Notes: generated by a model from the letters alone, not told the origin. 64,000 bases of DNA from Shewanella sp. UCD-KL21 (GCF_001957135.1 NZ_MPHK01000023.1:1-64000), one strand, 5' to 3'; positions 25,016 through 34,367 are shown, numbered from the stretch's first letter. Program-made: numbers and translations.

Positions 25016-26092
25016 ATGCGTAAAATTATCCACATTGATATGGATTGCTATTATGCCGCAGTTGAAATGCGTGATTTTCCACAATTGCGTGGTAAACCTA
25101 TTGCTGTAGGTGGGCGCAGTGATCGCCGTGGCGTCATTAGTACCTGTAGTTATGAGGCGCGTAAATATGGCGTTCGTTCTGCTATGTCGAGCTATCAGGC
25201 ATTAAAACTCTGCCCAGATTTGATATTGGTGCCAGGCAGAATGGAGGTTTACAAAGCGGTTTCGCTGCAAATCCGTGAAATATTTCATCGCTATACAGAA
25301 TTAGTTGAGCCGTTATCATTGGACGAAGCTTATCTTGATGTTACTGATTGTGATGCATGTAAAGGCAGCGCCACCTTAATTGCTGAGCAGATCAGGGCTG
25401 AAATCTTTACGGTAACCGGGCTTACTGCTTCTGCGGGAGTCGCACCGATTAAGTTTTTAGCAAAGATTGCCTCTGACTTAAATAAGCCCAATGGTCAGTA
25501 TGTGATCACGCCTGCTGAGATCCCTTCATTTATAAAACCATTACCTTTAAGTAAAATCCCTGGGGTGGGGAAAGTAACATCGGCTAAACTTGCAGCGCTC
25601 GGGCTTGAAACCTGTGAAGATGTGCAGCGCTACCCGAGTGACAAGCTCATCAGTGGTTTTGGTAAGTTTGGCCGCGTGTTAATTGAGCGCGCTCAAGGTA
25701 TCGATACGCGTCAGATAAGCCCAAATCGTATCAGAAAGTCGGTTGGGGTTGAGACCACCTTAGCCCAAGATATTTTCACTTTAGAGCAATGCAACAATGT
25801 CATGCCGCAGTTAATCCAAGAGCTTATTAGTCGGGTGCATCGCAGTGCTAAAGACAGGCAAATTCATAAACAGGTAGTAAAACTTAAATTTAACGATTTC
25901 AAGCAAACTACTATTGAGCATCGCAGTGATGAAATCTCGCTTAACTTATTCCAGACATTATTAACTCAAGCACTAGAGCGAGCCAATGGCCGAGGTATAA
26001 GATTAATCGGTGTCAGTGTTGGTTTAGCTGATAATAGCCAGCCAGAAGTGGTTACAGATGATAATAGCGAGCAACTAGATTTACAGTTCTAG
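25016..26092 (+). CDS. dinB: DNA polymerase IV
   Basis: A 358-residue Y-family translesion polymerase. Catalytic residues D8, D103 and E104 are visible (IDMDCYY and SLDEAYLDVT), with Tyr at the steric-gate position 13 where E. coli has Phe. Palm, fingers, thumb with a helix-hairpin-helix (KIPGVGKVTSAKLAALGL) and little-finger domains are all present, and the C-terminus QLDLQF resembles a sliding-clamp-binding peptide. The LexA box upstream indicates SOS induction. The start ATG lacks a strong ribosome binding site. Confidence 0.97.
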   Translation: MRKIIHIDMDCYYAAVEMRDFPQLRGKPIAVGGRSDRRGVISTCSYEARKYGVRSAMSSYQALKLCPDLILVPGRMEVYKAVSLQIREIFHRYTELVEPLSLDEAYLDVTDCDACKGSATLIAEQIRAEIFTVTGLTASAGVAPIKFLAKIASDLNKPNGQYVITPAEIPSFIKPLPLSKIPGVGKVTSAKLAALGLETCEDVQRYPSDKLISGFGKFGRVLIERAQGIDTRQISPNRIRKSVGVETTLAQDIFTLEQCNNVMPQLIQELISRVHRSAKDRQIHKQVVKLKFNDFKQTTIEHRSDEISLNLFQTLLTQALERANGRGIRLIGVSVGLADNSQPEVVTDDNSEQLDLQF

Positions 26093-26112
26093 TGATTATC
26101 GCTAGAAACAAA

Positions 26113-26155
26113 AAGGCTGCCTTTTCTTATATCAAGAATAGGGCAGCCTTGTTAT
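26113..26155. terminator. Bidirectional terminator between dinB and pepD
   Basis: AAGGCTGCC pairs with GGCAGCCTT, with an inner TTCTT/AAGAA stem. It lies between two convergent genes. Confidence 0.8.
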
Positions 26156-26185
26156 TAAGCGCGTAATTAATTAGCGCGTTAAAGC

Positions 26186-27646
26186 TCAGCCTTTTGCTGG
26201 AATACGCTCTAGTACCGCAAGCAGTAGTTGCCAATATTGACCAACAGTGGTGATGTTCACCATTTCGTCAGGGCTATGTGGGAAACGAATGGTTGGGCCA
26301 ATGGAGACCATATCCATGGTTGGGTATGGCTCTTTAAATAGTCCACATTCAAGACCGGCATGGATAACCATAATCGTTGGGTCTTTCTTATAAATATCAT
26401 TATAAGTTTCACGGACAATGGCCATCACTGGAGAGCTATTATCAGGCTTCCAACCAGGGTAAGCGCCTGATAGGTCAATGCTAGCACCAGAAAGGTTTGC
26501 CAATGCGGTTAATTGGGTTTCAATTTGCACTCGGCCTGAGTCAATTAATGAGCGGATAAGACATAGCACTTCAACAGATTCGTTGTCAGTGTTAATCACT
26601 CCGACGTTAAGCGATGTTTCTGTCACACCTTCAACTTCATCACTCATACGCATTACGCCGTTAGGGCAGGCGTGCAGTAAATCGATTACGGTATTTTGCG
26701 CATCTTCACTCATGACTTTTGCTGGAGCGTCAATGGCTGCAAGTGTTAGCAACATGTCAGGGTCAGCAATCGCCAGCTCTTCACGAACAGTCGCTTGATA
26801 TTCAGCAATGGCTTGCTCAAGCTTGGCTTTATTTTCGTTTGGCAGCATAAAGTTGATGCTAGCTTCACGGGGGATAGCATTGCGTAAAGAGCCGCCAGTG
26901 AAGTTAACTAATTCAATTTCTAAATCATCACCGTAACTAAATAAGAAACGGGCTAATAATTTATTGGCGTTGCCGCGACCTAAATGAATGTTTACGCCTG
27001 AATGGCCGCCCTTTAAACCTGAAAGGGTTAAGCTAAAGCTGGCATTGCTTTGCTCAGGTGCTTGCCATGACATAGGAACGCTTAGCTGTGCATCAACACC
27101 GCCAGCGCAACCCATGTAGATTTCGCCTTCTTGTTCTGAGTCAGTATTAATTAAAATATCAGCATCAAGGTAACCCGCTTCAAGTCCGAAAGCGCCAGTC
27201 ATACCCGCTTCTTCATCAATGGTAAGCAGCACTTCTAATGGACCATGTTTAATGTCGTCAGCGCCAAGAATGGCTAACGCTGAAGCCATACCAATACCGT
27301 TATCAGCACCTAAGGTGGTGCCGTTGGCTTTTAGCCATTCGCCATCAACATAGGCTTCAATAGGATCTTTTTCAAAATCATGCACTTTATCGGCATTTTT
27401 TTGTGGAACCATATCAATGTGGGCTTGTAATACCACAGTCTTGCGATTTTCCATGCCGGCATATGCTGGTTTTTTAATGATCAAGTTACCGACTTTATCT
27501 TCGATGATAGGTAAACCTTTCGATTTAGCCCATTGCTGGATATGTTCACTTAGTGCTTGTTCAAACTTAGATGGATGCGGAATCGCACAAATTTGTTCAA
27601 ACCATTGCCATAACGGCTGAGGATATAATTGATTAATGGCGGTCAC
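26186..27646 (-). CDS. pepD: Aminoacyl-histidine dipeptidase (cytosol nonspecific dipeptidase, M20C)
   Basis: A 486-residue di-zinc peptidase that hydrolyses Xaa-His and other dipeptides. Metal and catalytic residues are H76 and D78 (QAHIDMV), D115 (GADNGIGMA), E145/E146 (IDEEAGMTGA), D169 (INTDSEQ) and a late His in HAGLECG. The lid domain is inserted in the middle, as in M20 peptidases. The start is a GTG at 27646 with GGGAG five bases upstream; no ATG lies close. It is monocistronic. Confidence 0.95.
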   Translation of the reverse strand: MTAINQLYPQPLWQWFEQICAIPHPSKFEQALSEHIQQWAKSKGLPIIEDKVGNLIIKKPAYAGMENRKTVVLQAHIDMVPQKNADKVHDFEKDPIEAYVDGEWLKANGTTLGADNGIGMASALAILGADDIKHGPLEVLLTIDEEAGMTGAFGLEAGYLDADILINTDSEQEGEIYMGCAGGVDAQLSVPMSWQAPEQSNASFSLTLSGLKGGHSGVNIHLGRGNANKLLARFLFSYGDDLEIELVNFTGGSLRNAIPREASINFMLPNENKAKLEQAIAEYQATVREELAIADPDMLLTLAAIDAPAKVMSEDAQNTVIDLLHACPNGVMRMSDEVEGVTETSLNVGVINTDNESVEVLCLIRSLIDSGRVQIETQLTALANLSGASIDLSGAYPGWKPDNSSPVMAIVRETYNDIYKKDPTIMVIHAGLECGLFKEPYPTMDMVSIGPTIRFPHSPDEMVNITTVGQYWQLLLAVLERIPAKG

Positions 27647-27894
27647 GAAGACTCCCTAAATGCTATGAATGTGGGAATAGATGCGCTGAAGTTTACCATA
27701 TTGTCGTTACTAAGTAGTGACCTAGAGCAAGTAGAGAGGCTGGGTTAAATTAATTTTTGTAAATATATTTTAACTCTATCGTAAAGCTAAGCTTATATAC
27801 TTTAACCACCATTCATCGTTATGATCCGTGATTCAGCGCCTGAAATTACTGATTAGCAAGCAATAATAACAATCTATTTAAAAAAGGATGCCCT

Positions 27895-29436
27895 ATGTTT
27901 CAAGTCAATATCGTTGATGTCGCAACTGACCAAGCCATTTTTGAAGGTAATGGCTGGGACGCCGTGGTGGTGGTCACTACCGATTTAGCCGCCATTGCCC
28001 AAGATGAAATTAAAATACTCGCCAAGCATGCAAAACAAATCGATCAGCGCATTGGTCAATCGGCAACATTGTTACTGGCGCCCGGACTTGCTGGTGGCAG
28101 GCTAATTGTCGCCCCAGTTGTTAATGCCACTAATGAATACAGTGATGTAAGTGTGTTTGCTAAAGCAGCCAGAGAAGGCATTGCTATTGCTAAGGCTGCA
28201 GGAGCAACAAAACCGCTGTTAGTGGTAGAAACCAGCCAAGATAAGCGCTATCAATTTGCTAAACAGGTTGCTGCACTTGCCTGTGGTCAGGAGCTATGGC
28301 AATCACTGGAGCTACGTGAAGCCACGGCAATCACCCCAGCATTTAGCGCCATTGGTTTGCTTGGTAGCGATAACTGTAGTGGCCTGCTCAATGCTGTCGA
28401 AGCCGGTAAGATTTTGGCAAGGGATCTATGCGGCACTGAACCTGAAAGAATGGCGGCGCCAGCATTTGCTGATTATTGCGTTGAGGCGCTAAAAGACAGT
28501 GGTTTAGCTATCAGTGTCATTGAAGAGCGTGAAGAGTTAGAGCGCGATTACCCGCTGCTTTGCGCAGTAGGGCGAGCCTCATTTAATGTGCCGCGCCATC
28601 AACCTCGGGTGGTTAAGCTTGAATATGTGGCAGAGGGCGCCATTGAGCGCACCTACTTATTTGCTGGCAAAGGAGTCATTTACGATACTGGCGGCGCAGA
28701 TATTAAAGTCGCTGGTGGTATGGCGGGTATGAGCCGAGATAAAGGCGGCGCAGCAGCGGTGGCAGGTTTAATGAAAAGCTTATCTATCTTAAAGCCCAAA
28801 GGCATTAGAGTGATTGCAGAGTTGGGATTGGTGCGAAACAGTATTGGCAGTGATGCCTTTGTTCCTGATGAAATCATTACCAGTCATGGCGGGGTTCGAG
28901 TGCGCATTGGTAATACTGATGCCGAAGGGCGCTTAGTGCTGGCAGATTTATTATCTCATTTAAGACTGCAGGCCATGACAGCAATCAAGCCGCAGCTATT
29001 TTCAGTGGCAACCTTAACCGGTCATGTGGTGCGCTGTTACGGCGGTTATACTGCGCTTGTTGAGAACAAAGTTGCGCAGCAAGCAAGTGTAGGTCATACG
29101 CTCGCTGGCATTGCTGAGCAATGGGGCGAGCCATTTGAGTTATCAAGTTTGCGTCATGATGATTTTGCCAAGGTGCATAATATCTCTGGCCAAGGGGAGT
29201 TATTGTCATCTAATAACGGCCCTTCAGCGATCACCGCCAGAGGCCATCAATACCCTGCGGCATTTTTAATTAATGCTTCAGGCTTAGCCCAACATGGCAC
29301 AGGCTCTGCGGTGCCATTACCTTTTGCGCACCTTGATATTGCCGGTAGTGCCACAGAAGGCCATAGTTTGTACGGAAAACCAACAGCCTCGCCTTTGGTA
29401 ACTTTATTACAAGGTGTTTTACTCGGCAATATGTAG
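27895..29436 (+). CDS. M17 leucyl aminopeptidase family protein
   Basis: A 513-residue M17 metallopeptidase. The C-terminal catalytic domain carries KGVIYDTGGADIK, the second metal Asp in MSRDKGGAAAV, and NTDAEGRLVLAD, covering the usual Lys, Asp, Asp, Asp and Glu ligands. The sequence resembles the NPEPL1/probable-aminopeptidase branch more than E. coli PepA, so the substrate range may differ and a PepA-like DNA-binding role should not be assumed. The ATG follows AAAAAGGATG. It is divergent from pepD, so two peptidases share this neighbourhood. A terminator follows. Confidence 0.92.
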   Translation: MFQVNIVDVATDQAIFEGNGWDAVVVVTTDLAAIAQDEIKILAKHAKQIDQRIGQSATLLLAPGLAGGRLIVAPVVNATNEYSDVSVFAKAAREGIAIAKAAGATKPLLVVETSQDKRYQFAKQVAALACGQELWQSLELREATAITPAFSAIGLLGSDNCSGLLNAVEAGKILARDLCGTEPERMAAPAFADYCVEALKDSGLAISVIEEREELERDYPLLCAVGRASFNVPRHQPRVVKLEYVAEGAIERTYLFAGKGVIYDTGGADIKVAGGMAGMSRDKGGAAAVAGLMKSLSILKPKGIRVIAELGLVRNSIGSDAFVPDEIITSHGGVRVRIGNTDAEGRLVLADLLSHLRLQAMTAIKPQLFSVATLTGHVVRCYGGYTALVENKVAQQASVGHTLAGIAEQWGEPFELSSLRHDDFAKVHNISGQGELLSSNNGPSAITARGHQYPAAFLINASGLAQHGTGSAVPLPFAHLDIAGSATEGHSLYGKPTASPLVTLLQGVLLGNM

Positions 29437-29445
29437 TTCACTTTT

Positions 29446-29491
29446 CAATCAACCACTATATATTGTGTTATGTAGTGGCTGATTGTTTTTT
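29446..29491 (+). terminator. Terminator after the M17 peptidase gene
   Basis: CAATCAACCACTA pairs with TAGTGGCTGATTG (one mismatch) across a 14-base loop, followed by six T residues. Confidence 0.85.
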
Positions 29492-29771
29492 ATCAAGAAC
29501 TCTGAATCCTCTATTTGTCATACAGGTGTGCTTTTATTTCATTTTTCGATTAAAATATAAAATAATTAAATAAATACTTGTAATAAAGTTACACTTTGGT
29601 ATTATTCCTCTCGTTGGGCAGCAACTGTGCTTTCCAATTCTAGTTAATCCAGGATGGATATAGTCTCCAAGGAATCGAGTGATAAGTTGTCTCAATGGAT
29701 TGAGAAAAGTTTGTTCCAAGGAACCGAGCCAAGCAAGACTAGGTTTTCGCAACTTTATTTGGAGTAAGATT
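29492..29771 (+). ncRNA. Candidate structured, GGA-rich leader of a short ORF
   Basis: From about 29600 the sequence becomes hairpin-rich: GTTCC-AA-GGAAC (29713-29724), TCTCAA-TGGA-TTGAGA (29690-29705) and a related TCTCCAAGGAATCGAG element (29664-29679) that is nearly repeated as TTCCAAGGAACCGAG (29714-29728). GGA appears six times between 29650 and 29765, several in loops and one as the ribosome binding site of the 32-codon ORF. The left 100 bases are AT-rich and may hold the promoter. The RNA identity is not recognised; a CsrA-bound leader is one hypothesis. Confidence 0.4.
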
Positions 29772-29870
29772 ATGTCTTATACAGACAGCTATACTATTTA
29801 TGGACAAAGCACTTGGTTAAATCCGGCTGTTCTGTCTTTTGGCATTTATGCCATGACGTTTAAGGGCTAA
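29772..29870 (+). CDS. Short ORF (32 aa), unknown
   Basis: A 32-residue frame beginning MSYTDSYTIYGQST and ending GIYAMTFKG. The ATG sits 7 bases after GGAGTAAG, a good ribosome binding site, which is the main reason to take it seriously. It is Tyr/Thr/Ser-rich and only mildly hydrophobic, with no signal peptide and no family I recognise. It lies between a hairpin-rich leader and a series of terminator-like hairpins, far from any other gene. It could be a leader peptide, a small stand-alone protein, or chance coding within a small RNA. Confidence 0.4.
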   Translation: MSYTDSYTIYGQSTWLNPAVLSFGIYAMTFKG

Positions 29871-30268
29871 CCCTCCTTATTCATTGATTTACCGTATCAA
29901 CCCTTTTTTCTGTCGCCTTTGGGCGGTTTTAGACAACAAGTAAATTGGTTCTCTATTGCCAATTTACTTTTGAAGTTTTATCACTTAATTGTGATGCAGT
30001 TTTCCTCTCCCCATACGGAAAACTTTTTAACTTGTCTGCCTACTCTTTTGAGTAGGCATTTTTTTTGCCTGAAATTTATCAAACACAAGCTTTTCATTGA
30101 GTTAAATTGTCTTTCCTACGAATATAAGTGTTTAGTTATCTAACATGGCTATAAACCTTATAAATACCTATAATCCTTACGAATAAATTCACCTCTGAAT
30201 TTGACTGTAATTAGCCAGTAGCGGCTATAGCAGCCAATTACACTCCCTTTTTCAAGGAACAAGGTTTC
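29871..30268 (+). promoter_or_regulatory. Gene-free stretch between the short ORF and the purine permease
   Basis: This 398-bp region holds the four hairpins ending at 30068, then AT-rich sequence with a TATAAT -10 element (30169-30174), a hairpin TGTAATT/AATTACA (30206-30242, with an inner TAGC-G-GCTA) and the CAAGGAACAAGG ribosome binding site of the permease. No purine riboswitch or PurR box is recognisable. Confidence 0.5.
29914..30068 (+). terminator. Series of four terminator-like hairpins
   Basis: In order: CGCC-TTTG-GGCG then GTTTT (29914-29930); GTAAATTGG/CCAATTTAC then TTTT (29940-29971); AGTTTTCC/GGAAAACT then TTTT (29998-30027); and a strong GCCTACTC-TTTT-GAGTAGGC then A and eight T (30038-30067). 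A small ATCAC/GTGAT stem sits between the second and third. Only the last is a textbook terminator; the others may stop or process the transcript. Confidence 0.7.
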
Positions 30269-31558
30269 ATGTTAGAGAAACTGTTTAAACTCAAAGATAA
30301 TCAAACGAATTTAAAACAAGAAGTTGTCGCGGGTCTCACTACCTTTCTCACCATGGCTTACATTATTTTTGTTAACCCTATGATGTTAGCTGATGCCGGC
30401 ATGGATCATGGCGCAGTGTTTGTGGCCACTTGTTTAGCCGCGGCAGTGGGCTGTTTAGTGATGGGCTTAGTGGCCAATTATCCCATCGCATTAGCGCCGG
30501 GCATGGGGCTTAATGCATTTTTCACTTATACCGTTGTCGGCGAAATGGGCTATAGCTGGGAAACCGCACTTGGCGCAGTATTTATGTCTGGTATTTGTTT
30601 TTTAATTTTATCTTTGGTGAAAATTAGAGAATGGATAGTCAATAGTATCCCAATGAGCTTGCGACTAGGTATTGCCGCAGGTATTGGTTTGTTCTTGGCA
30701 TTTATTGGCCTTAAAAGTGCCGGTATTGTGGTGGCAAGCCCAGCGACATTAGTCACTATGGGCGATATCACCTCATTTTCAGCCGTGATGGCGGCGGTGG
30801 GGTTTTTCTTGATTATTGCTATGGTGCAGCGTGGCTATAAAGCGGCGGTGATATTAAGTATTTTCATTGTCACAGCCATTGCATTGTTAGCCGGTGAAGT
30901 GAGCTATAACGGCGTTATGTCGATGCCACCATCAATCGCGCCGACATTCATGAAAATGGATTTATCCGCCGTGCTTGAAATCAGCATGATTTCAGTGATA
31001 TTTGCCTTCTTGTTTGTGGATTTATTTGACACCTCAGGCACCTTGGTTGCAGTCGCGCAGCGCGGCGGTTTTTTAGATGAACAAGGGCGTTTACCAAGAG
31101 TGAAACGCGCCTTAAGTGCAGACAGCTTAGCCACCATCGCAGGGGCGACCTTAGGGACATCAACCACCACCAGTTATATTGAAAGCACGGCAGGCGTTAG
31201 CGCCGGTGGCCGTACAGGCTTAACCGCTGTGGTAGTCGGTTTGTTGTTTATTGCTGCATTATTTTTTGCGCCACTTGCGGGTATGGTGCCTGCTTATGCT
31301 ACCAGTGGCGCCTTGTTTTATGTGGCGATTTTGATGATGTCTGGCTTGGTCAATGTTGAGTGGGAAGACTTAACAGAAGCGGCGCCTGTGGTCATTGTGT
31401 GTTTATTGATGCCATTAACCTTTTCAATTGCTAATGCCATCGGCTTTGGTTTTATCTCTTATGCGGTGATTAAACTACTTACTGGCCGTTTCAAAGAGTT
31501 AAATCTTGGTATCTTGTTTATTGCGGCACTATTTTTAGCTAAGTTTATTTGGGGTTAA
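30269..31558 (+). CDS. Adenine/guanine/hypoxanthine permease (AzgA-like NCS2)
   Basis: A 429-residue transporter with 12-14 hydrophobic segments. It has the AzgA-type opening EVVAGLTTFLTMAYIIFVNP, the signature PIALAPGMGLNAFFTY, and the second-half motif FLFVDLFDTSGTLVAV. These are proton-coupled purine base importers. The exact base preference (adenine versus guanine/hypoxanthine) cannot be read from sequence. It is a single-gene unit behind its own -10 element and a 5' hairpin, with a terminator after it. Confidence 0.93.
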   Translation: MLEKLFKLKDNQTNLKQEVVAGLTTFLTMAYIIFVNPMMLADAGMDHGAVFVATCLAAAVGCLVMGLVANYPIALAPGMGLNAFFTYTVVGEMGYSWETALGAVFMSGICFLILSLVKIREWIVNSIPMSLRLGIAAGIGLFLAFIGLKSAGIVVASPATLVTMGDITSFSAVMAAVGFFLIIAMVQRGYKAAVILSIFIVTAIALLAGEVSYNGVMSMPPSIAPTFMKMDLSAVLEISMISVIFAFLFVDLFDTSGTLVAVAQRGGFLDEQGRLPRVKRALSADSLATIAGATLGTSTTTSYIESTAGVSAGGRTGLTAVVVGLLFIAALFFAPLAGMVPAYATSGALFYVAILMMSGLVNVEWEDLTEAAPVVIVCLLMPLTFSIANAIGFGFISYAVIKLLTGRFKELNLGILFIAALFLAKFIWG

Positions 31559-31654
31559 CCTTGGCTTTGAACGCCATTAACTCCTGCTGGGTAAGCCCAT
31601 GTGTGGGTTATCAAGCTGTAATTAAGCAGCAATGATAAATTAGTATTTTTTGTT

Positions 31655-31684
31655 AAGGGTTATGCAATGCATAGCCCTTTTTTA
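31655..31684 (+). terminator. Terminator after the purine permease gene
   Basis: AAGGGTTATGCA pairs with TGCATAGCCCTT, followed by T residues. Confidence 0.88.
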
Positions 31685-31803
31685 TGCTGTATAACAAATA
31701 AATATAGTATTTGTTTACTCAATTATGAGCTTTACTATGAATTATTCGCTGAATTAGGTATAAAAATATTTCAGTCAATATTTTTGAGTTTTAAAAGGTA
31801 GTC

Positions 31804-32916
31804 ATGACTTACCAGCGGGTAGTAGTAAAATTAGGGACCAGTGTCTTAACTTCGGGCAGTACCAAGCTCGATAAAGCACATATGGTGGAACTGGCCAGAC
31901 AAATGTCTGTGCTAGTGCGTTCAGGTATTGAAGTTGTATTGTGCACATCTGGCGCAATAGCGGCTGGTCGCGAACATCTGCAATACCCCATATTGCCCGA
32001 TACCATGCCCAATAAACAATTATTAGCCGCCGTGGGTCAAAGCCAGCTTATTTTAGCTTGGTCAGAACTGTTCAGTATTTATGGTTTGCACGTAGGGCAG
32101 TTATTGTTAACCCGCGCCGACTTACATGATCGTGAACGCTATCTCAACGCCCGAGATACACTCAATGCATTGTTAGATAATAATATTATTCCGATTATTA
32201 ATGAAAATGATGCCGTTGCCACCAATGAAATTAAAGTGGGCGACAATGACAATTTATCAGCTAGGGCCGCATTATTATGTGATGCTGACTTATTAGTGTT
32301 ATTGACAGATCAAATTGGCTTATTTGATGCCGATCCGCGCAATAACCCCGACGCCAAGTTAATTACTTCAGTGGTCAATATTGATGATAACTTACGCTTG
32401 TTAGCGGGTGGCGCAGTTTCAGGTTTAGGCACAGGCGGCATGGCGACGAAGTTAGAAGCCGCCGATGTTGCCAGACGCGCCGGTGTTGAAGTGGTCATAG
32501 CATCGGGGCATTTCCCCGATGTGATCTCTAAAGTCGTCAGTAAAGAATCGGTCGGCACTCATTTTAGCGTCACTAAAAATCCCCTTGAAAGCCGAAAACA
32601 ATGGATTTTAGCAGGCCCGGCTACAGAAGGGCGGCTGATATTAGATGATGGCGCCTGTAAAGCGGTCGTTGCAAATGGTCGCAGTTTATTGTCTAAAGGA
32701 ATTGTCAGCGTAGAAGGGCAATTTGAACGCGGCGCAACCGTGTTGATTGCCGATAAATCAGGTCACGTGCTTGCTAAAGGCATGAGCCGTTATTGTGCTA
32801 AAGCATTAACGATGATTGCGGGTAAGCACTCCAACGAGATTGAAACAATACTTGGCTATGATTACGGTGTAGCAGCAATACATCGTAATGACATGGTGGT
32901 ACTAGATAGTGAATAA
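31804..32916 (+). CDS. proB: Glutamate 5-kinase
   Basis: A 370-residue enzyme phosphorylating glutamate in the first step of proline synthesis. It has an N-terminal amino-acid-kinase domain (VKLGTSVLTSGS, IPIINENDAVATNEIKVGDNDN, then LFDADPRNNPDA) and a C-terminal PUA domain (about 275-360). The ATG at 31804 follows AAAAGGTAG. The stop lies 16 bp before the proA ATG, so proBA are one operon. Confidence 0.96.
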   Translation: MTYQRVVVKLGTSVLTSGSTKLDKAHMVELARQMSVLVRSGIEVVLCTSGAIAAGREHLQYPILPDTMPNKQLLAAVGQSQLILAWSELFSIYGLHVGQLLLTRADLHDRERYLNARDTLNALLDNNIIPIINENDAVATNEIKVGDNDNLSARAALLCDADLLVLLTDQIGLFDADPRNNPDAKLITSVVNIDDNLRLLAGGAVSGLGTGGMATKLEAADVARRAGVEVVIASGHFPDVISKVVSKESVGTHFSVTKNPLESRKQWILAGPATEGRLILDDGACKAVVANGRSLLSKGIVSVEGQFERGATVLIADKSGHVLAKGMSRYCAKALTMIAGKHSNEIETILGYDYGVAAIHRNDMVVLDSE

Positions 32917-32932
32917 ATTAAAGGACGAAAAC

Positions 32933-34201
32933 ATGTCACAGCAGCAATATTTAACCACGCTAGGCAAGCAAGCAAAAGCAGCAAGCTTTGCCCTTGCTAA
33001 CTTATCGAGCCAAAACAAAAACGCTTTGCTTCGTTGTATTAGCGAGCAGCTCACGCTAAATACTGAAGCGATTTTAGCGGCGAACGACCAAGATGTGCAG
33101 GCTGCAAAAGCCAATGGTTTAACCGATGCAATGATCGATAGATTATTGCTAGATAGCGAGCGTTTAGCTGGCATTATTGCTGATATTGAAAATGTGATTA
33201 ATCTTGCCGATCCTGTGGGCAGTGAATCAGCTAGCCAGTTATTAGATAACGGTTTACGCTTAACTCAACGCAAAGTGCCACTGGGGGTTGTTGGGGTCAT
33301 TTACGAAGCCCGCCCTAACGTAACTGTTGATATTGCCGTATTAGCACTAAAAACCGGTAATGCAGTGATCCTTCGCGGCGGTAAAGAAACCTTAACCTCA
33401 AATAAAGTTTTAAGTGAGGTGATCCGCACCGCACTGGCATTACAAGGTTTACCTGAAGATGCGGTGCAGTTGATTAACTCTACCGATCGCGACTTAGTGA
33501 CCGGCTTACTGCGCCTTGACCAATATGTGGATATGATTATTCCTCGCGGCGGCCAAACCTTACAGCGCCTTTGCGCGGAAAAAGCCAGTATTCCGGTGAT
33601 TTTAGGCGGCATTGGTATTTGTCATTTATATCTTGATAAATCAGCGGATTTATCTCGCAGTGCTGAGGTGATCATTAATGCTAAAGTGCAGCGCCCAACA
33701 GTGTGTAATGCCTTAGATACTTTACTGGTACATGAAGCTGTCGCAGCAGAGTTTTTAGCGGATTTATTTACGCAGATGTCGGCATTAGGGGTGAGTTTTT
33801 ATAGCTGTGAAAAAACCCAAAAACTATTTGCAGCAAGTCAGTTTGATATTCACCCAGCGACTGATGAAAGCTATAGCACAGAGTGGTTGTCATTAACGCT
33901 TGGCGTTAAGATTGTAACTGATATTGATCAAGCGATTAGCCATATTCGTCAACACTCTAGCGGTCACTCTGAAGCGATTTTATCTGATGATATTAATGCG
34001 ACCTGTCACTTTATGAATGAAGTCGACTCAGCAGCGGTATATGTCAATGCCAGCACCCGTTTTACGGATGGCTCGCAATTCGGTTTAGGGGCAGAAGTGG
34101 CGGTCAGTACCCAAAAGTTACATGCTCGCGGACCCATGGCTCTTGATGCGCTAACGACTTATAAGTGGTTGGCAACCGGTGATTATACTTCTCGCAGCTA
34201 A
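32933..34201 (+). CDS. proA: Gamma-glutamyl phosphate reductase
   Basis: A 422-residue NADPH-dependent enzyme of the second proline-synthesis step, belonging to the aldehyde dehydrogenase superfamily. The catalytic Cys lies in QRPTVCNALDTLLVH; the family stretches GVIYEARPNVTVDIA and LKTGNAVILRGGKE are present. I start it at the ATG at 32933 (MSQQQYLT), which follows AAAGGACG. A GTG eight codons earlier lies in the end of proB and is less likely. Confidence 0.96.
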   Translation: MSQQQYLTTLGKQAKAASFALANLSSQNKNALLRCISEQLTLNTEAILAANDQDVQAAKANGLTDAMIDRLLLDSERLAGIIADIENVINLADPVGSESASQLLDNGLRLTQRKVPLGVVGVIYEARPNVTVDIAVLALKTGNAVILRGGKETLTSNKVLSEVIRTALALQGLPEDAVQLINSTDRDLVTGLLRLDQYVDMIIPRGGQTLQRLCAEKASIPVILGGIGICHLYLDKSADLSRSAEVIINAKVQRPTVCNALDTLLVHEAVAAEFLADLFTQMSALGVSFYSCEKTQKLFAASQFDIHPATDESYSTEWLSLTLGVKIVTDIDQAISHIRQHSSGHSEAILSDDINATCHFMNEVDSAAVYVNASTRFTDGSQFGLGAEVAVSTQKLHARGPMALDALTTYKWLATGDYTSRS

Positions 34202-34276
34202 AGTAAACTAAGCCAAGCCAAATTTGAAGCTGACGATACGGTGAGTGACAAACTGACTTGATTGGCGCTTAACAAC

Positions 34277-34301
34277 TAAAAAGCACCTCGGTGCTTTTTT
34301 T
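34277..34301 (+). terminator. proA: Terminator after proA
   Basis: AAAAAGCACC/GGTGCTTTTTTT with a two-base centre and a T-run. Confidence 0.9.
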
Positions 34302-34367
34302 GTTTTGTGACCACTGAAATAGCAGCTATTTTAAAATGTGCCGCTAGAGGTTATTGCCGCTAGAAGA

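Noticed and set aside
29640..29770. Known riboswitch or leader (purine, glycine, M-box, TwoAYGGAY) in the structured locus
   Set aside because: An ATGGAT loop and several stems are present, but the conserved cores of these families are not. Left as unknown.
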